DNA from: Crossiella equi
GTDB lineage: Bacteria > Actinomycetota > Actinomycetes > Mycobacteriales > Pseudonocardiaceae
Direction of reading: 5' to 3'
Length of the DNA: 64,000 bases
Assembly: GCF_017876755.1 (NCBI RefSeq)
Contig: NZ_JAGIOO010000001.1
Span: 434,001 to 498,000, forward strand
Below, piece after piece: positions 57,169 to 64,000 of the stretch. The notes below the pieces were generated by a model, which was given only the letters and a program-made list of their open reading frames with translations, ran no database searches and was not told the origin of the DNA. Numbering within the stretch: the stretch's first letter is position 1; each line of letters opens with the position of its first letter. The translations under genes and the position numbers were made by a program.

Positions 57169-57581
57169 CCGCGCTCCACCCGCATCGCGTCGCCCTCCGG
57201 GGAGCGGTCCACGACCTCGGGCCAGCCCTCGCCGTCCTGGGCGGCGGCGTCCTGGCGGTCGGCCAGCTCCACCGGGTCCTCGATCTCGCCCAGCTCCGGG
57301 TCCGGCGGCGGTGGCGCCTCGTCGATGGTCTCGTCCAGTTGGTCGTCCGGGGTCTCGGCCAGGGGCCGCTCGGGCACCGGGTCGGGCTGCTGGTCGGCGG
57401 TCTCCTCGGCCAGGCGCTGCTCGTGCGACTCGCCCTCGGTCCGCTCTCGGCCGGTGGTGCCGTAGCGGTCGGCCTCCGACCAGCCCTCCGGCGGTTCCAC
57501 CCCGTCCTGGACCGGGTCGATGCCCATGGCGTCCTCGTCGAGCTGCTCCGCCGGGTGCGGCGGGTACTGGGGATCGGTCAT
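57165..57581 (-). CDS. Acidic disordered protein, DUF5709-like
   Basis: This 138-residue protein is rich in Asp, Glu and Pro and likely disordered. Its core GIDPVQDGVEPPEGWSEADR and YGTTGRERTEGESHEQRLAEE match a group of actinobacterial proteins annotated as DUF5709. ATG 57581 follows GAGGAGA. Function unknown. Confidence 0.78.
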   Translation of the reverse strand: MTDPQYPPHPAEQLDEDAMGIDPVQDGVEPPEGWSEADRYGTTGRERTEGESHEQRLAEETADQQPDPVPERPLAETPDDQLDETIDEAPPPPDPELGEIEDPVELADRQDAAAQDGEGWPEVVDRSPEGDAMRVERG

Positions 57582-57610
57582 GGCAGGGTCTCCTCTCAGG
57601 AGGGTGTGCG

Positions 57611-58585
57611 TCAGGACAGGGCGGTCGCGGTCTGGCGCACCTTCGGCAGCACGTGGTCGGCCCAGGCGCGGAAGAAGCCGTCCTGGTCCGGTCCGATCTG
57701 CTGCACGTACACCTCGTCGAACCCGGCGTCCACGTAGGACCGGACCGCGGACACGTGCTTGTCCACGTCCGGGCCGCACGGCACCGACTGGCGGCTCATC
57801 TCCGGGGTGACCAGCTCGGCGGCCTGCTCGAAGTGCCGGGGCGAGGGCAGCGCCTGGGCCAGCTCGCCGGGCAGGGACTCGTTGGGCCACAACCGGTGCA
57901 CGGTCTTGGCCGCCTCCTCCTCGGTATCGGCCCAGCACACCTTGAACCCGCCCTGGGCGGGCTTGCCCGCACCGCCGTGCTCGCGGAAGATCCGCAGCGT
58001 CTCGGCGTCGGGCTTGGTGGAGACGAACCCGTCGCCGATGCGTCCGGCCAGGCGCGCCGCCTTGGGGCCGAACGCGGAGACGTAGATCGGCACGGGCTGG
58101 TCGGGCAGCGTGTAGAGGCGGGCGTTGCGCACCGAGTAGTGCTCGCCCTCGTGGTCGGTGAACCCGCCTCCGTGCAGCGCGCGGATGACCTCGACGGCCT
58201 CCTCCAGCATGTCCAGCCGCTTGCCCGCGCTGGGCCACGGGTCGCCGAGGATGTGCTCGTTCAGCGCCTCGCCGCTGCCCACGCCGAGCACGAACCGCCC
58301 CCGCGTCTGCACGGCGGCGGTCGCGGCGGCCTGGGCGATGACCGCGGGGTGCACGCGCACGGTCGGGCAGGTCACGGCGGTGGTGATGGGCAGGCTCACG
58401 GCCTCGGACAGCGCGCCGATGACCGACCACACGAACGGGCTCTGCCCCTGCTCGCCGTTCCACGGGTGGAAGTGGTCGGAGATCCACAGCCGCTCGAAAC
58501 CGGCCGCCTCGGCCAGCCTGGCCTGGCGCACCAGCTCACGAGGACCGTGCTCCTCGCAGGACAGGAAGTATCCGATGCTGACCAT
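57611..58585 (-). CDS. LLM-class F420-dependent oxidoreductase
   Basis: This 324-residue TIM-barrel enzyme matches the F420 glucose-6-phosphate dehydrogenase-like LLM group: IGYFLSCEEHGPRELVRQA, LWISDHFHPWNGEQGQSPFVW (active-site His and Trp), TAVTCPTVRVHPAVIAQAAAT and RFVLGVGSGEALNEHI. It transfers hydride between F420 and an alcohol or sugar phosphate. Its ATG lies 9 bases after a GGGTAA -10, so the operon mRNA is probably leaderless. It leads the operon that ends with the phosphoesterase. Confidence 0.92.
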   Translation of the reverse strand: MVSIGYFLSCEEHGPRELVRQARLAEAAGFERLWISDHFHPWNGEQGQSPFVWSVIGALSEAVSLPITTAVTCPTVRVHPAVIAQAAATAAVQTRGRFVLGVGSGEALNEHILGDPWPSAGKRLDMLEEAVEVIRALHGGGFTDHEGEHYSVRNARLYTLPDQPVPIYVSAFGPKAARLAGRIGDGFVSTKPDAETLRIFREHGGAGKPAQGGFKVCWADTEEEAAKTVHRLWPNESLPGELAQALPSPRHFEQAAELVTPEMSRQSVPCGPDVDKHVSAVRSYVDAGFDEVYVQQIGPDQDGFFRAWADHVLPKVRQTATALS

Positions 58586-58594
58586 GCCGCCCGG

Positions 58595-58619
58595 TTACCC
58601 ATCAGCCACCGCGAAAAAC
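58595..58619 (-). promoter_or_regulatory. SigB/SigF-type promoter of the LLM operon
   Basis: On the minus strand: GTTT (58619-58616), 15 bases, GGGTAA (58600-58595), 9 bases to the ATG at 58585. Confidence 0.8.
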
Positions 58620-58622
58620 GGG

Positions 58623-58647
58623 GTTGTCGCACGGCTTGTCTGGGTAT
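58623..58647 (+). promoter_or_regulatory. SigB/SigF-type promoter of ku
   Basis: GTTG (58623-58626), 15 bases, GGGTAT (58642-58647), 9 bases to the ATG at 58657. Divergent from and 3 bases apart from the LLM promoter. Confidence 0.8.
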
Positions 58648-58656
58648 CCCACGCGC

Positions 58657-59571
58657 ATGAGAGCGATGTGGTGGGGCGCGATCTCCTTCGGTCTGGTCAC
58701 CATCGCCGTGAAGCTGTACGCGGCGACGGAGGAGCACGACTTCCGCTTCCACCAGGTGCACCGCAAGGACGGCGGGCGCATCCGGTACGAGCGCGTGTGC
58801 TCCTCGTGCGGCAAGAAGGTCGACTACGCCGACATCGACAAGGGCTACGAGCTGGAGGACGGCCGCCTGGTCACGCTTTCCAAAGAGGACTTCGACCGGC
58901 TGCCCATCACCACCGACCGGGCGATCGAGGTGGTCGAGTTCGTCTCCGCCGAGGAGATCGACCCGATCTACTTCCAGAAGAGCTACTACCTGGAGCCGGA
59001 CAAGGCGGCGGTCCGCCCGTACGTCCTGCTCCGCACGGCCCTGGAACAGGCGGACCGCCTGGCCGTCGTCAAGATCACCCTCCGCCAGCGCGAGACCCTG
59101 GCCATGCTCCGTGCCCGGGACGACGTCCTGGTGCTGCACACGATGATGTGGCCGGACGAGATCCGCGTCCCGGAGTTCCCCTTCCTGCACGAGGACACCG
59201 AGGTCCGCCGCCAGGAGCTCCAGATGGCCACCTCCCTGGTGGAGAACATGTCGGCGGAGTTCAAGCCCGAGGAGTTCACCGACGACTACCGCGTGGCCCT
59301 GCAGGAGCTCATCGAGGCCCGTGCCGAAGGCGCCAAACCACCCACCCGGGCGAAGGACTCCGACAGCGCCGAGGTGGTGGACCTGATGACGGCCTTGCAG
59401 CGCAGCGTGGAGGCCGCGGGCGGGGCGAAGAAGCGCACCCCGGCCAAACGGACGACGACGAAGTCGGCCGCCACGAAGTCCACGGCGGCGAAAACGGCGG
59501 CGGCGAAGTCGGGCACGGCGGCCAGGCGCGAGCCCGCGGCGAAGACCACCCGCACCAAGTCCGCCTCGTGA
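58657..59571 (+). CDS. ku: Bacterial Ku, DNA end-binding protein
   Basis: This 304-residue protein begins MRAMWWGAISFGLVTIAVKL, the invariant bacterial Ku start, and has the ring region (FHQVHRKDGGRIRYERVCSS, YFQKSYYLEPDKAAVRPYVL, VLHTMMWPDEIR). After about residue 250 a Lys/Ala/Thr-rich tail (KRTTTKSAATKSTAAKTAAA) follows, like the DNA-binding tails of mycobacterial and streptomycete Ku. It threads onto DNA ends and recruits LigD for non-homologous end joining. The matching ligase lies 1.5 kb downstream under the same promoter type. Confidence 0.95.
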   Translation: MRAMWWGAISFGLVTIAVKLYAATEEHDFRFHQVHRKDGGRIRYERVCSSCGKKVDYADIDKGYELEDGRLVTLSKEDFDRLPITTDRAIEVVEFVSAEEIDPIYFQKSYYLEPDKAAVRPYVLLRTALEQADRLAVVKITLRQRETLAMLRARDDVLVLHTMMWPDEIRVPEFPFLHEDTEVRRQELQMATSLVENMSAEFKPEEFTDDYRVALQELIEARAEGAKPPTRAKDSDSAEVVDLMTALQRSVEAAGGAKKRTPAKRTTTKSAATKSTAAKTAAAKSGTAARREPAAKTTRTKSAS

Positions 59572-59674
59572 CCCGCCGCGAAGAGGGTAACGCACCGCGG
59601 CTGGGGGCTCATCTGGTTTCAGCGGCTACCGAATCCATTGCTGCCCACATTTTCGCGGTTTTACCGTTGACCGC

Positions 59675-60079
59675 ATGCGCACATCACTCTTCCGCATTTT
59701 CATCGTGCTGGCGGCGCTGATAGCGCCACTCCTCACCACGAGCAACGCCTTCGCGGGCCAGACCCGGGTGCACGGGCACGAAACGGCCTTCTGCGAGGAA
59801 GTCGCCGAACCGACCTACCTGTGCACGGTCTACGCCTACAACTTCCCCGGCGGCACGATGTCCATCGACGCCGACACCTGCTGCACCACCGGCACCTCAC
59901 ACTGGTACCTGTTCGAGAAGAGCTGGCGCAAGTGCGAGACCGATTTCCGGACTGAGGCACCCGCGCAGTCGTGGACGTGCAGCGGACTGCCCGCGAACAA
60001 CTACAAGCTCCAGGCGCTCATCCTGAAGCCGGTGCCCCATCCCGACAACAAATGGGTGAGCATCGGGTTGCGCTGGTAG
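59675..60079 (+). CDS. Small secreted Cys-rich protein
   Basis: This 134-residue protein has a Sec signal (LFRIFIVLAALIAPLLTTSNAFA) and a mature part of about 105 residues with seven Cys (FCEEVAEPTYLCTVY, DTCCTTGTSHW, RKCETDF, WTCSGLP), so disulphides and extracellular stability are expected. No family is recognised. It separates ku from ligD and has lower GC at its start than its neighbours. Confidence 0.75.
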   Translation: MRTSLFRIFIVLAALIAPLLTTSNAFAGQTRVHGHETAFCEEVAEPTYLCTVYAYNFPGGTMSIDADTCCTTGTSHWYLFEKSWRKCETDFRTEAPAQSWTCSGLPANNYKLQALILKPVPHPDNKWVSIGLRW

Positions 60080-60093
60080 CGGATCCGGCTGGG

Positions 60094-60118
60094 GTTGGCC
60101 ACGTGCACGACCGGGTAG
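60094..60118 (+). promoter_or_regulatory. SigB/SigF-type promoter of ligD
   Basis: GTTG (60094-60097), 15 bases, GGGTAG (60113-60118), then 9 bases to an ATG at 60128 that opens an 8-codon reading frame. Confidence 0.75.
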
Positions 60119-60127
60119 CCCTCCGGC

Positions 60128-60154
60128 ATGAGCACCACGACGCCGGTCTCGTAG
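60128..60154 (+). CDS. Eight-codon leader peptide or frameshifted ligD start
   Basis: ATG 60128 sits exactly where the other leaderless genes of this promoter class start, but encodes only MSTTTPVS before TAG (60152-60154). The ligase frame, one base off, begins at GTG 60160. Either this is a leader peptide coupled to ligase translation, or a one-base change has split the original ligase start. Confidence 0.45.
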   Translation: MSTTTPVS

Positions 60155-60159
60155 GGCAC

Positions 60160-61590
60160 GTGGCCGACCTCACCGAGTACCGCCGCAAACGCGCCGCCGA
60201 CCGCACCCCGGAGCCCTACCCGGGGCGGCCACCCGTGCCCGGGGGCGGCGGCGACCGGTTCGTCGTGCAGGAGCACCACGCCCGCCGCCTGCACTGGGAC
60301 GTCCGCCTGGAACGCGAGGGCGTGCTGGTGTCCTGGGCGGTGCCGAAGGGGCTGCCGACCGAGCCCGGCACCACCCGGCTGGCCATCCGGACCGAGGACC
60401 ACCCGCTCGAGTACGCCGACTTCTCCGGAGAGATCCCCCGCGGAGAGTACGGCGCCGGGCACATGGGCATCTGGGACCGCGGCCGGTACGAGACGCGGCA
60501 CTGGACACGGGCCCGGGTCGAGGTGGTGCTGCACGGGCAGCGCGCCACCGGGCACTACGTGTTCGCCCGGCGCGGGGACGACTGGGTCGTGCGGCGCCTG
60601 GACTCCCCAGACCCGCACTGGCTGCCCCTGCCGGACGCGCCCACGCCGATGCTGGCCACCGCCGGGCCGCTGCCGCCTGGGGACCAGGACGAGCAATGGT
60701 CCTACGAGTTCAAGTGGGACGGGGTGCGGGCGCTGGCCCGGGTCGACGGCGGGCGGGTGAGCCTGTCCGCCCGGTTCGGCGCCGACCTCACCACCACCTA
60801 CCCCGAGCTCAAGGGCCTGGGCGAGGTGCTGGGCAGCACCCAGGTGCTGCTGGACGGGGAGATCGTGGCCTTCGACGGGGGCCGCCCGAGCTTCGCGGCG
60901 TTGCAGCGGCGCATGCACGTCACCAACCCCAGCGCCGTCCGGCGCCTGGCCGCCGAGCTGCCCGTGCACTACCTGATCTTCGACCTGCTGCACCTGGACG
61001 GGCACTCCTGCCTGGACCTGCGGCTGGCCGAGCGGCGGCGGCTGCTGGAGGAGCTCGCGCTGACCGGGCCGCGCTGGCTCACCCCGCCCGCCTACCCCGG
61101 GGTCGGCGCGGCCGTGCTGCGCGCGGCCCGGGACGCCGGGCTGGAGGGGGTGGTGGCCAAACGCCTGGACGGCCGCTACCACCCGGGACGGCGTTCGCCC
61201 GACTGGGTCAAGGTCACCGGCGTGCGCACCCAGGAGGTCGTCATCGGCGGCTGGCGCGGCGGACAGGGGCGGCGCGAGGGGCTGGTCGGCTCTCTCGTGC
61301 TGGGCGTGCCGGAGGGGCGGCGGCTGCGGTACGTCGGGCACGTCGGCACCGGGTTCACCCAGGACATGCTGCGGCTGCTCACCCGGCGACTGAAGGCGTT
61401 GCGGCGCACCACCTCCCCGTTCACCACCGACATCCCGCCGGATGCCTCCCGCAGCACGCACTGGGTGCGCCCGGCCCTGGTCGGCGAGGTGGCCTTCCGG
61501 GAGTGGACGCGCGACGGCCGGCTGCGCACCCCGTCCTGGCGCGGACTGCGGCCGGACCGTTCACCGGAAGAGATCACCGCGGTGCCCTGA
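60160..61590 (+). CDS. ligD: LigD-type DNA ligase with 3'-phosphoesterase domain
   Basis: This 476-residue protein has two parts. Residues about 25-145 are the phosphoesterase domain: VVQEHHARRLHWDVRLEREG, HPLEYADFSGEIPRGEYGAG, with the metal His/Asp set. The rest is an ATP-dependent ligase: nucleotidyl Lys in YEFKWDGVRALARVDGG, LLDGEIVAFDGGRPSF (motif III), LEGVVAKRLDGRYHPGRRS (motif IV) and a C-terminal OB domain ending FREWTRDGRLRTPSWRGLRP. The polymerase/primase domain of full LigD is absent. With Ku it performs end joining. GTG 60160 is the first in-frame start compatible with the family N-terminus. Confidence 0.92.
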   Translation: MADLTEYRRKRAADRTPEPYPGRPPVPGGGGDRFVVQEHHARRLHWDVRLEREGVLVSWAVPKGLPTEPGTTRLAIRTEDHPLEYADFSGEIPRGEYGAGHMGIWDRGRYETRHWTRARVEVVLHGQRATGHYVFARRGDDWVVRRLDSPDPHWLPLPDAPTPMLATAGPLPPGDQDEQWSYEFKWDGVRALARVDGGRVSLSARFGADLTTTYPELKGLGEVLGSTQVLLDGEIVAFDGGRPSFAALQRRMHVTNPSAVRRLAAELPVHYLIFDLLHLDGHSCLDLRLAERRRLLEELALTGPRWLTPPAYPGVGAAVLRAARDAGLEGVVAKRLDGRYHPGRRSPDWVKVTGVRTQEVVIGGWRGGQGRREGLVGSLVLGVPEGRRLRYVGHVGTGFTQDMLRLLTRRLKALRRTTSPFTTDIPPDASRSTHWVRPALVGEVAFREWTRDGRLRTPSWRGLRPDRSPEEITAVP

Positions 61591-61609
61591 ACCGGCTAAC
61601 GTCGACCGG

Positions 61610-63538
61610 GTGACGCACAACCAGCACTCCGGCCCCGTGCACGGGGTGCTCGTGCAGGCACAGACCATCGGCGGCGTGACCGTCAGCCAGCCCGCTCCCA
61701 CCCCGGTCCCGCACCAGTTGCCCTCCGCGCCGCCCGGGTTCGTCGGCCGGGACGCCGAGCTGGGCAAGATCACCGGCCCGGTGGTCGCGCTCGCGGGCAC
61801 CGGCGGGGTGGGCAAGACCGCGCTGGCGCTGCACTGGGCGCACCGGCACCGGGCGGAGTTCCCGGACGGCCAGCTCTTCGCCGACCTGCGCGGGTTCAGC
61901 CCCGAGGACAGCCCGGTTCCGCCGGAGGCCGTGCTGCGCGGGTTCCTGGACGCCCTCGGCGTGCCCACCCCGCCGCCGGACCCGGCCGCGCACTTCCGCA
62001 CGCTGCTGGCCGAGCGGCGCGTGCTCGTGGTGCTGGACAACGCCGCCACCGCCGCCCAGGTGCAGCCGCTGCTGCCGGGCGCGCCGGGCTGCGTGGTGCT
62101 GGTGACCAGCCGCGACCACCTGCCCGGCCTGCTCGCGGCCGGCGCCGCGCACGTCCCGGTGGGCACGCTCTCCGGCCCCGAGTCCCACGACCTGCTCGCC
62201 GCCCGCCTCGGTCACGACCGGCTGGCCGCCGAGCCGGAGGCCACCGGCGCGCTGCTCACCGCCTGCGGCGGCTTCCCGCTGATGCTCACCCTGGTCGCCG
62301 CCCGCGCGGCCACCCAGCCCGGGGTGCCGCTGGCCGAGATCGCCGCCGACCTGGCCACCCTGGACGAGGACGGCCCGGCCCTGCACGCCGTGCTGTCCTG
62401 GTCCTTCCGCGCACTGTCCACTGTGGACCAGGAGGCGTTCGCCCGGCTCGGCCAGGCACCCGGCCCGGACATCGGGCTCCGGGCGGCCTGCCACCTGCTG
62501 GACTTCCCCGAGCCCGGGACCCGGGCGGTGCTGCGCCGCCTGGAACGCGCCTCGCTGCTCACCCGCCAGCGCGGCGACCGCTGGCGCATGCACGACCTGG
62601 TCCGCGACTTCGCCGCCCGCACCCACCCCGATCCCTCGGCCACCACCCGCGTGGTGGAGCACTACGTGCGGACCGCGCTGGCCGCCAACCACCGCCTGGA
62701 CGACCTGCACGAGGCCCCGGTGCCGGTGCCGGACCTGCCGTTCACCGAGACCTCCGCGCTGGCCTGGTTCGACGCCGAGCACGACTGCCTCACCGCCGCT
62801 GTCGAGCACGCCGACGACGAGCGGGCCTGGCTGCTGGCCTGGACACTGACCACCTACCAGCAGCGCCGGGGCCACCTCCAGGCCCACCTGGACGCCTGGC
62901 GGGCGGGCCTGGCCGCCGCGCACCGCCTGGGCGAGCCCTACCGGCACACCACCGCGCACCGGCTGCTCGGCCGCGCGCACGCCCGGCTCGGCCAGCACGA
63001 CGAGGCCCTGGTGCACTTCCAGCACGCCCTGGCGATCCCCCAGGACGACACCGCTCGCGCGCACACCCACCGGGCCCTGGCGCACGTGCTCTCCGCGCTG
63101 GGCAACCACGACACCGCGGTCACGCACGCCAGCTACGCCCTGGCGCTGCTGCTGCGCTCGGACTCCGAGGAGTGGGCGGCCAAGGCGCTCAACGACCTCG
63201 GCTGGTACGAGGCCAGGGCCGGTGACTTCGCCGAGGCCAGCCGGGTGTGCGCGGACGCGCTGGACCGGTCGCGCCGCCGCGGGTACCGCGACGGCATGGT
63301 CAACGCCCGGCACAGCCTCGGCTGGCTGGCCCACCGCGCGGGCGCGCACGCCGAGGCCGCCGAGCACCTGCGCGAGGCCGTGGCCCTGGCCCAGGAGCTG
63401 GGCGACCGGTACCAGGAGGCCACCAGCCTGTCCCTGCTCGCCGACGCCCTGCACGCCCTCGCCGACCCGGCGGCCCCGGCCGTGCGCGCCCAGGCTGACG
63501 CGCTGCTGCTCGCCCAGGGCCGCGCCGACACGACCTAG
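61610..63538 (+). CDS. STAND NTPase with TPR repeats
   Basis: This 642-residue signalling ATPase has a short N-terminal motif GPVHGVLVQAQTIGGVTV seen before many actinobacterial NB-ARC domains, then the NTPase with Walker A ALAGTGGVGKTALAL, Walker B RVLVVLDNAA and LVTSRDHLPGL, and the MHD-like site RWRMHDLVRDFA. From about residue 380 helical TPR-like repeats follow (HRLLGRAHARLGQHDEALVH, LNDLGWYEARAGDFAEASRV, HSLGWLAHRAGAHAEAAEHL). It resembles AfsR/SARP regulators without the DNA-binding part. GTG 61610 places the start 20 bases after the ligD stop. It may be an NLR-like sensor or regulator; nothing nearby names its effector. Confidence 0.9.
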   Translation: MTHNQHSGPVHGVLVQAQTIGGVTVSQPAPTPVPHQLPSAPPGFVGRDAELGKITGPVVALAGTGGVGKTALALHWAHRHRAEFPDGQLFADLRGFSPEDSPVPPEAVLRGFLDALGVPTPPPDPAAHFRTLLAERRVLVVLDNAATAAQVQPLLPGAPGCVVLVTSRDHLPGLLAAGAAHVPVGTLSGPESHDLLAARLGHDRLAAEPEATGALLTACGGFPLMLTLVAARAATQPGVPLAEIAADLATLDEDGPALHAVLSWSFRALSTVDQEAFARLGQAPGPDIGLRAACHLLDFPEPGTRAVLRRLERASLLTRQRGDRWRMHDLVRDFAARTHPDPSATTRVVEHYVRTALAANHRLDDLHEAPVPVPDLPFTETSALAWFDAEHDCLTAAVEHADDERAWLLAWTLTTYQQRRGHLQAHLDAWRAGLAAAHRLGEPYRHTTAHRLLGRAHARLGQHDEALVHFQHALAIPQDDTARAHTHRALAHVLSALGNHDTAVTHASYALALLLRSDSEEWAAKALNDLGWYEARAGDFAEASRVCADALDRSRRRGYRDGMVNARHSLGWLAHRAGAHAEAAEHLREAVALAQELGDRYQEATSLSLLADALHALADPAAPAVRAQADALLLAQGRADTT

Positions 63539-63564
63539 CCCAACGCGACCCCCGAGGAGTGCCC

Positions 63565-64000
63565 GTGTCCCGCCCCGTCATCGCCTCCGTGACCCTGTCG
63601 ATGGACGGCCGCGTCGCCGGTCCGAACGGGGACGGCTCCTGGCTCGTCGAGCACGCCCTGGACCCCGAGATGCGCGCGTACTTCGAGGGGGTGTGGCGGG
63701 GCGCGGACACGATCCTGCTCGGGCGGCGCAACTACGAGGGCTTCCACGGCTACTGGCCCTCGGTGGCGGCGGATGCCAGCGCGCACCCCCGCGACCGGGC
63801 GATGGCCGACTGGATGAACGAGACCGAGAAGATCGTCTTCTCCCGCACGCTCACCGAGGTCACCTGGCCCGGCGCGCGGCTGGCCCAGGCCGGTCCGGCG
63901 ATCGAGGTCTCGGACCTGAAGGAGGCGAACGGGCAGGCCATCATCGTGCTGAGCAGCGTGTCCATCATCCGCTCGCTGCTGGCCGCCGGGATGGTGGACG
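63565..64000 (+). CDS. DHFR/RibD-fold reductase, N-terminal part
   Basis: The frame is open at the window end, giving 145 residues. It starts RPVIASVTLSMDGRVAGPNG and continues WRGADTILLGRRNYEGFHGYW and IIVLSSVSIIRSLLAAGMVD, the pattern of stand-alone dihydrofolate reductase/RibD C-terminal-like proteins. The pair of strands around GADTILLGRRNYE binds NADPH in the family. Substrate unknown. GAGGAG precedes the GTG by 5 bases. Confidence 0.88.
   Translation, partial: MSRPVIASVTLSMDGRVAGPNGDGSWLVEHALDPEMRAYFEGVWRGADTILLGRRNYEGFHGYWPSVAADASAHPRDRAMADWMNETEKIVFSRTLTEVTWPGARLAQAGPAIEVSDLKEANGQAIIVLSSVSIIRSLLAAGMVD

Noticed and set aside
61574-63454. Minus-strand open frame of about 620 codons opposite the STAND NTPase
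   Set aside because: The plus strand has Walker motifs and TPR repeats; the minus strand is low-complexity Gly/Val/Gln-rich shadow.

Overview
The window is chromosomal DNA of a very GC-rich actinomycete. A place in the Pseudonocardiales (Pseudonocardiaceae-like) fits best: GTG starts and ATGA overlaps are common, there are tandem DUF3558-type lipoproteins beside ESX-like proteins, an F420-type LLM oxidoreductase, bacterial Ku with a LigD-type ligase, and an over-represented GTCCACWGTGGAC palindrome inside genes. The genus cannot be fixed from sequence alone. I found no tRNA, rRNA, CRISPR array, transposase or integrase.

Region by region. 1-9.2 kb: a secreted protein cut by the window edge, a NarL/DesK-type two-component system, a Tat-exported berberine-bridge-type flavoenzyme, a HAD hydrolase divergent from a GntR regulator, an NmrA-like reductase divergent from a LysR regulator, a lipoprotein, an EF-hand protein and a SnoaL-like protein. 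9.2-19.6 kb: a TetR regulator and a compact one-strand operon of seven overlapping or closely spaced genes (methyltransferase, acyl-CoA dehydrogenase, a protein joining half an acyl-CoA dehydrogenase to an NRPS adenylation domain and carrier protein, type II thioesterase, copper amine oxidase, EctD-like dioxygenase, aldehyde dehydrogenase), followed by a decayed adenylation domain. I cannot match this to a known natural product; it is the best candidate for an undescribed pathway.

19.6-34.5 kb: mixed accessory genes (DMT transporter, VOC protein, flavin monooxygenase with TetR, cupin, D-2-hydroxyacid dehydrogenase, ArsB/SLC13-like transporter, a secreted GH99/WbsX-like protein, a beta-propeller protein, a thaumatin-like protein), then a decaying MacB-like efflux locus. 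34.5-46.2 kb and 52.2-61.6 kb: two blocks of stress genes sharing promoters of the form GTTT/GTGT/GGTT - 15 bases - GGGTA, the pattern of actinobacterial SigB/SigF-type sigma factors. Members include phosphoketolase with NDH-2 and a P450, acetate kinase, UdgX (in the block, no promoter of its own seen), a basic amino acid decarboxylase, ChaB, flavodoxin-like reductase, two SRPBCC paralogues, an epimerase lacking its catalytic Tyr, an LLM oxidoreductase operon, Ku and LigD. At several of these promoters the -10 lies 8-10 bases before the start codon, so the mRNAs are probably leaderless. Phosphoketolase (sugar phosphate to acetyl phosphate) and acetate kinase (acetyl phosphate to ATP) form one energy-yielding route; Ku and LigD form one end-joining repair route.

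46.3-52.2 kb, between these blocks, holds an ESX-like cargo module (YbaB-like protein, two helical ESX-like proteins, two paralogous lipoproteins), an MIO-type aromatic amino acid lyase, a membrane protein and an SDR remnant. 61.6-64 kb: a STAND NTPase with TPR repeats and the start of a DHFR/RibD-fold reductase.
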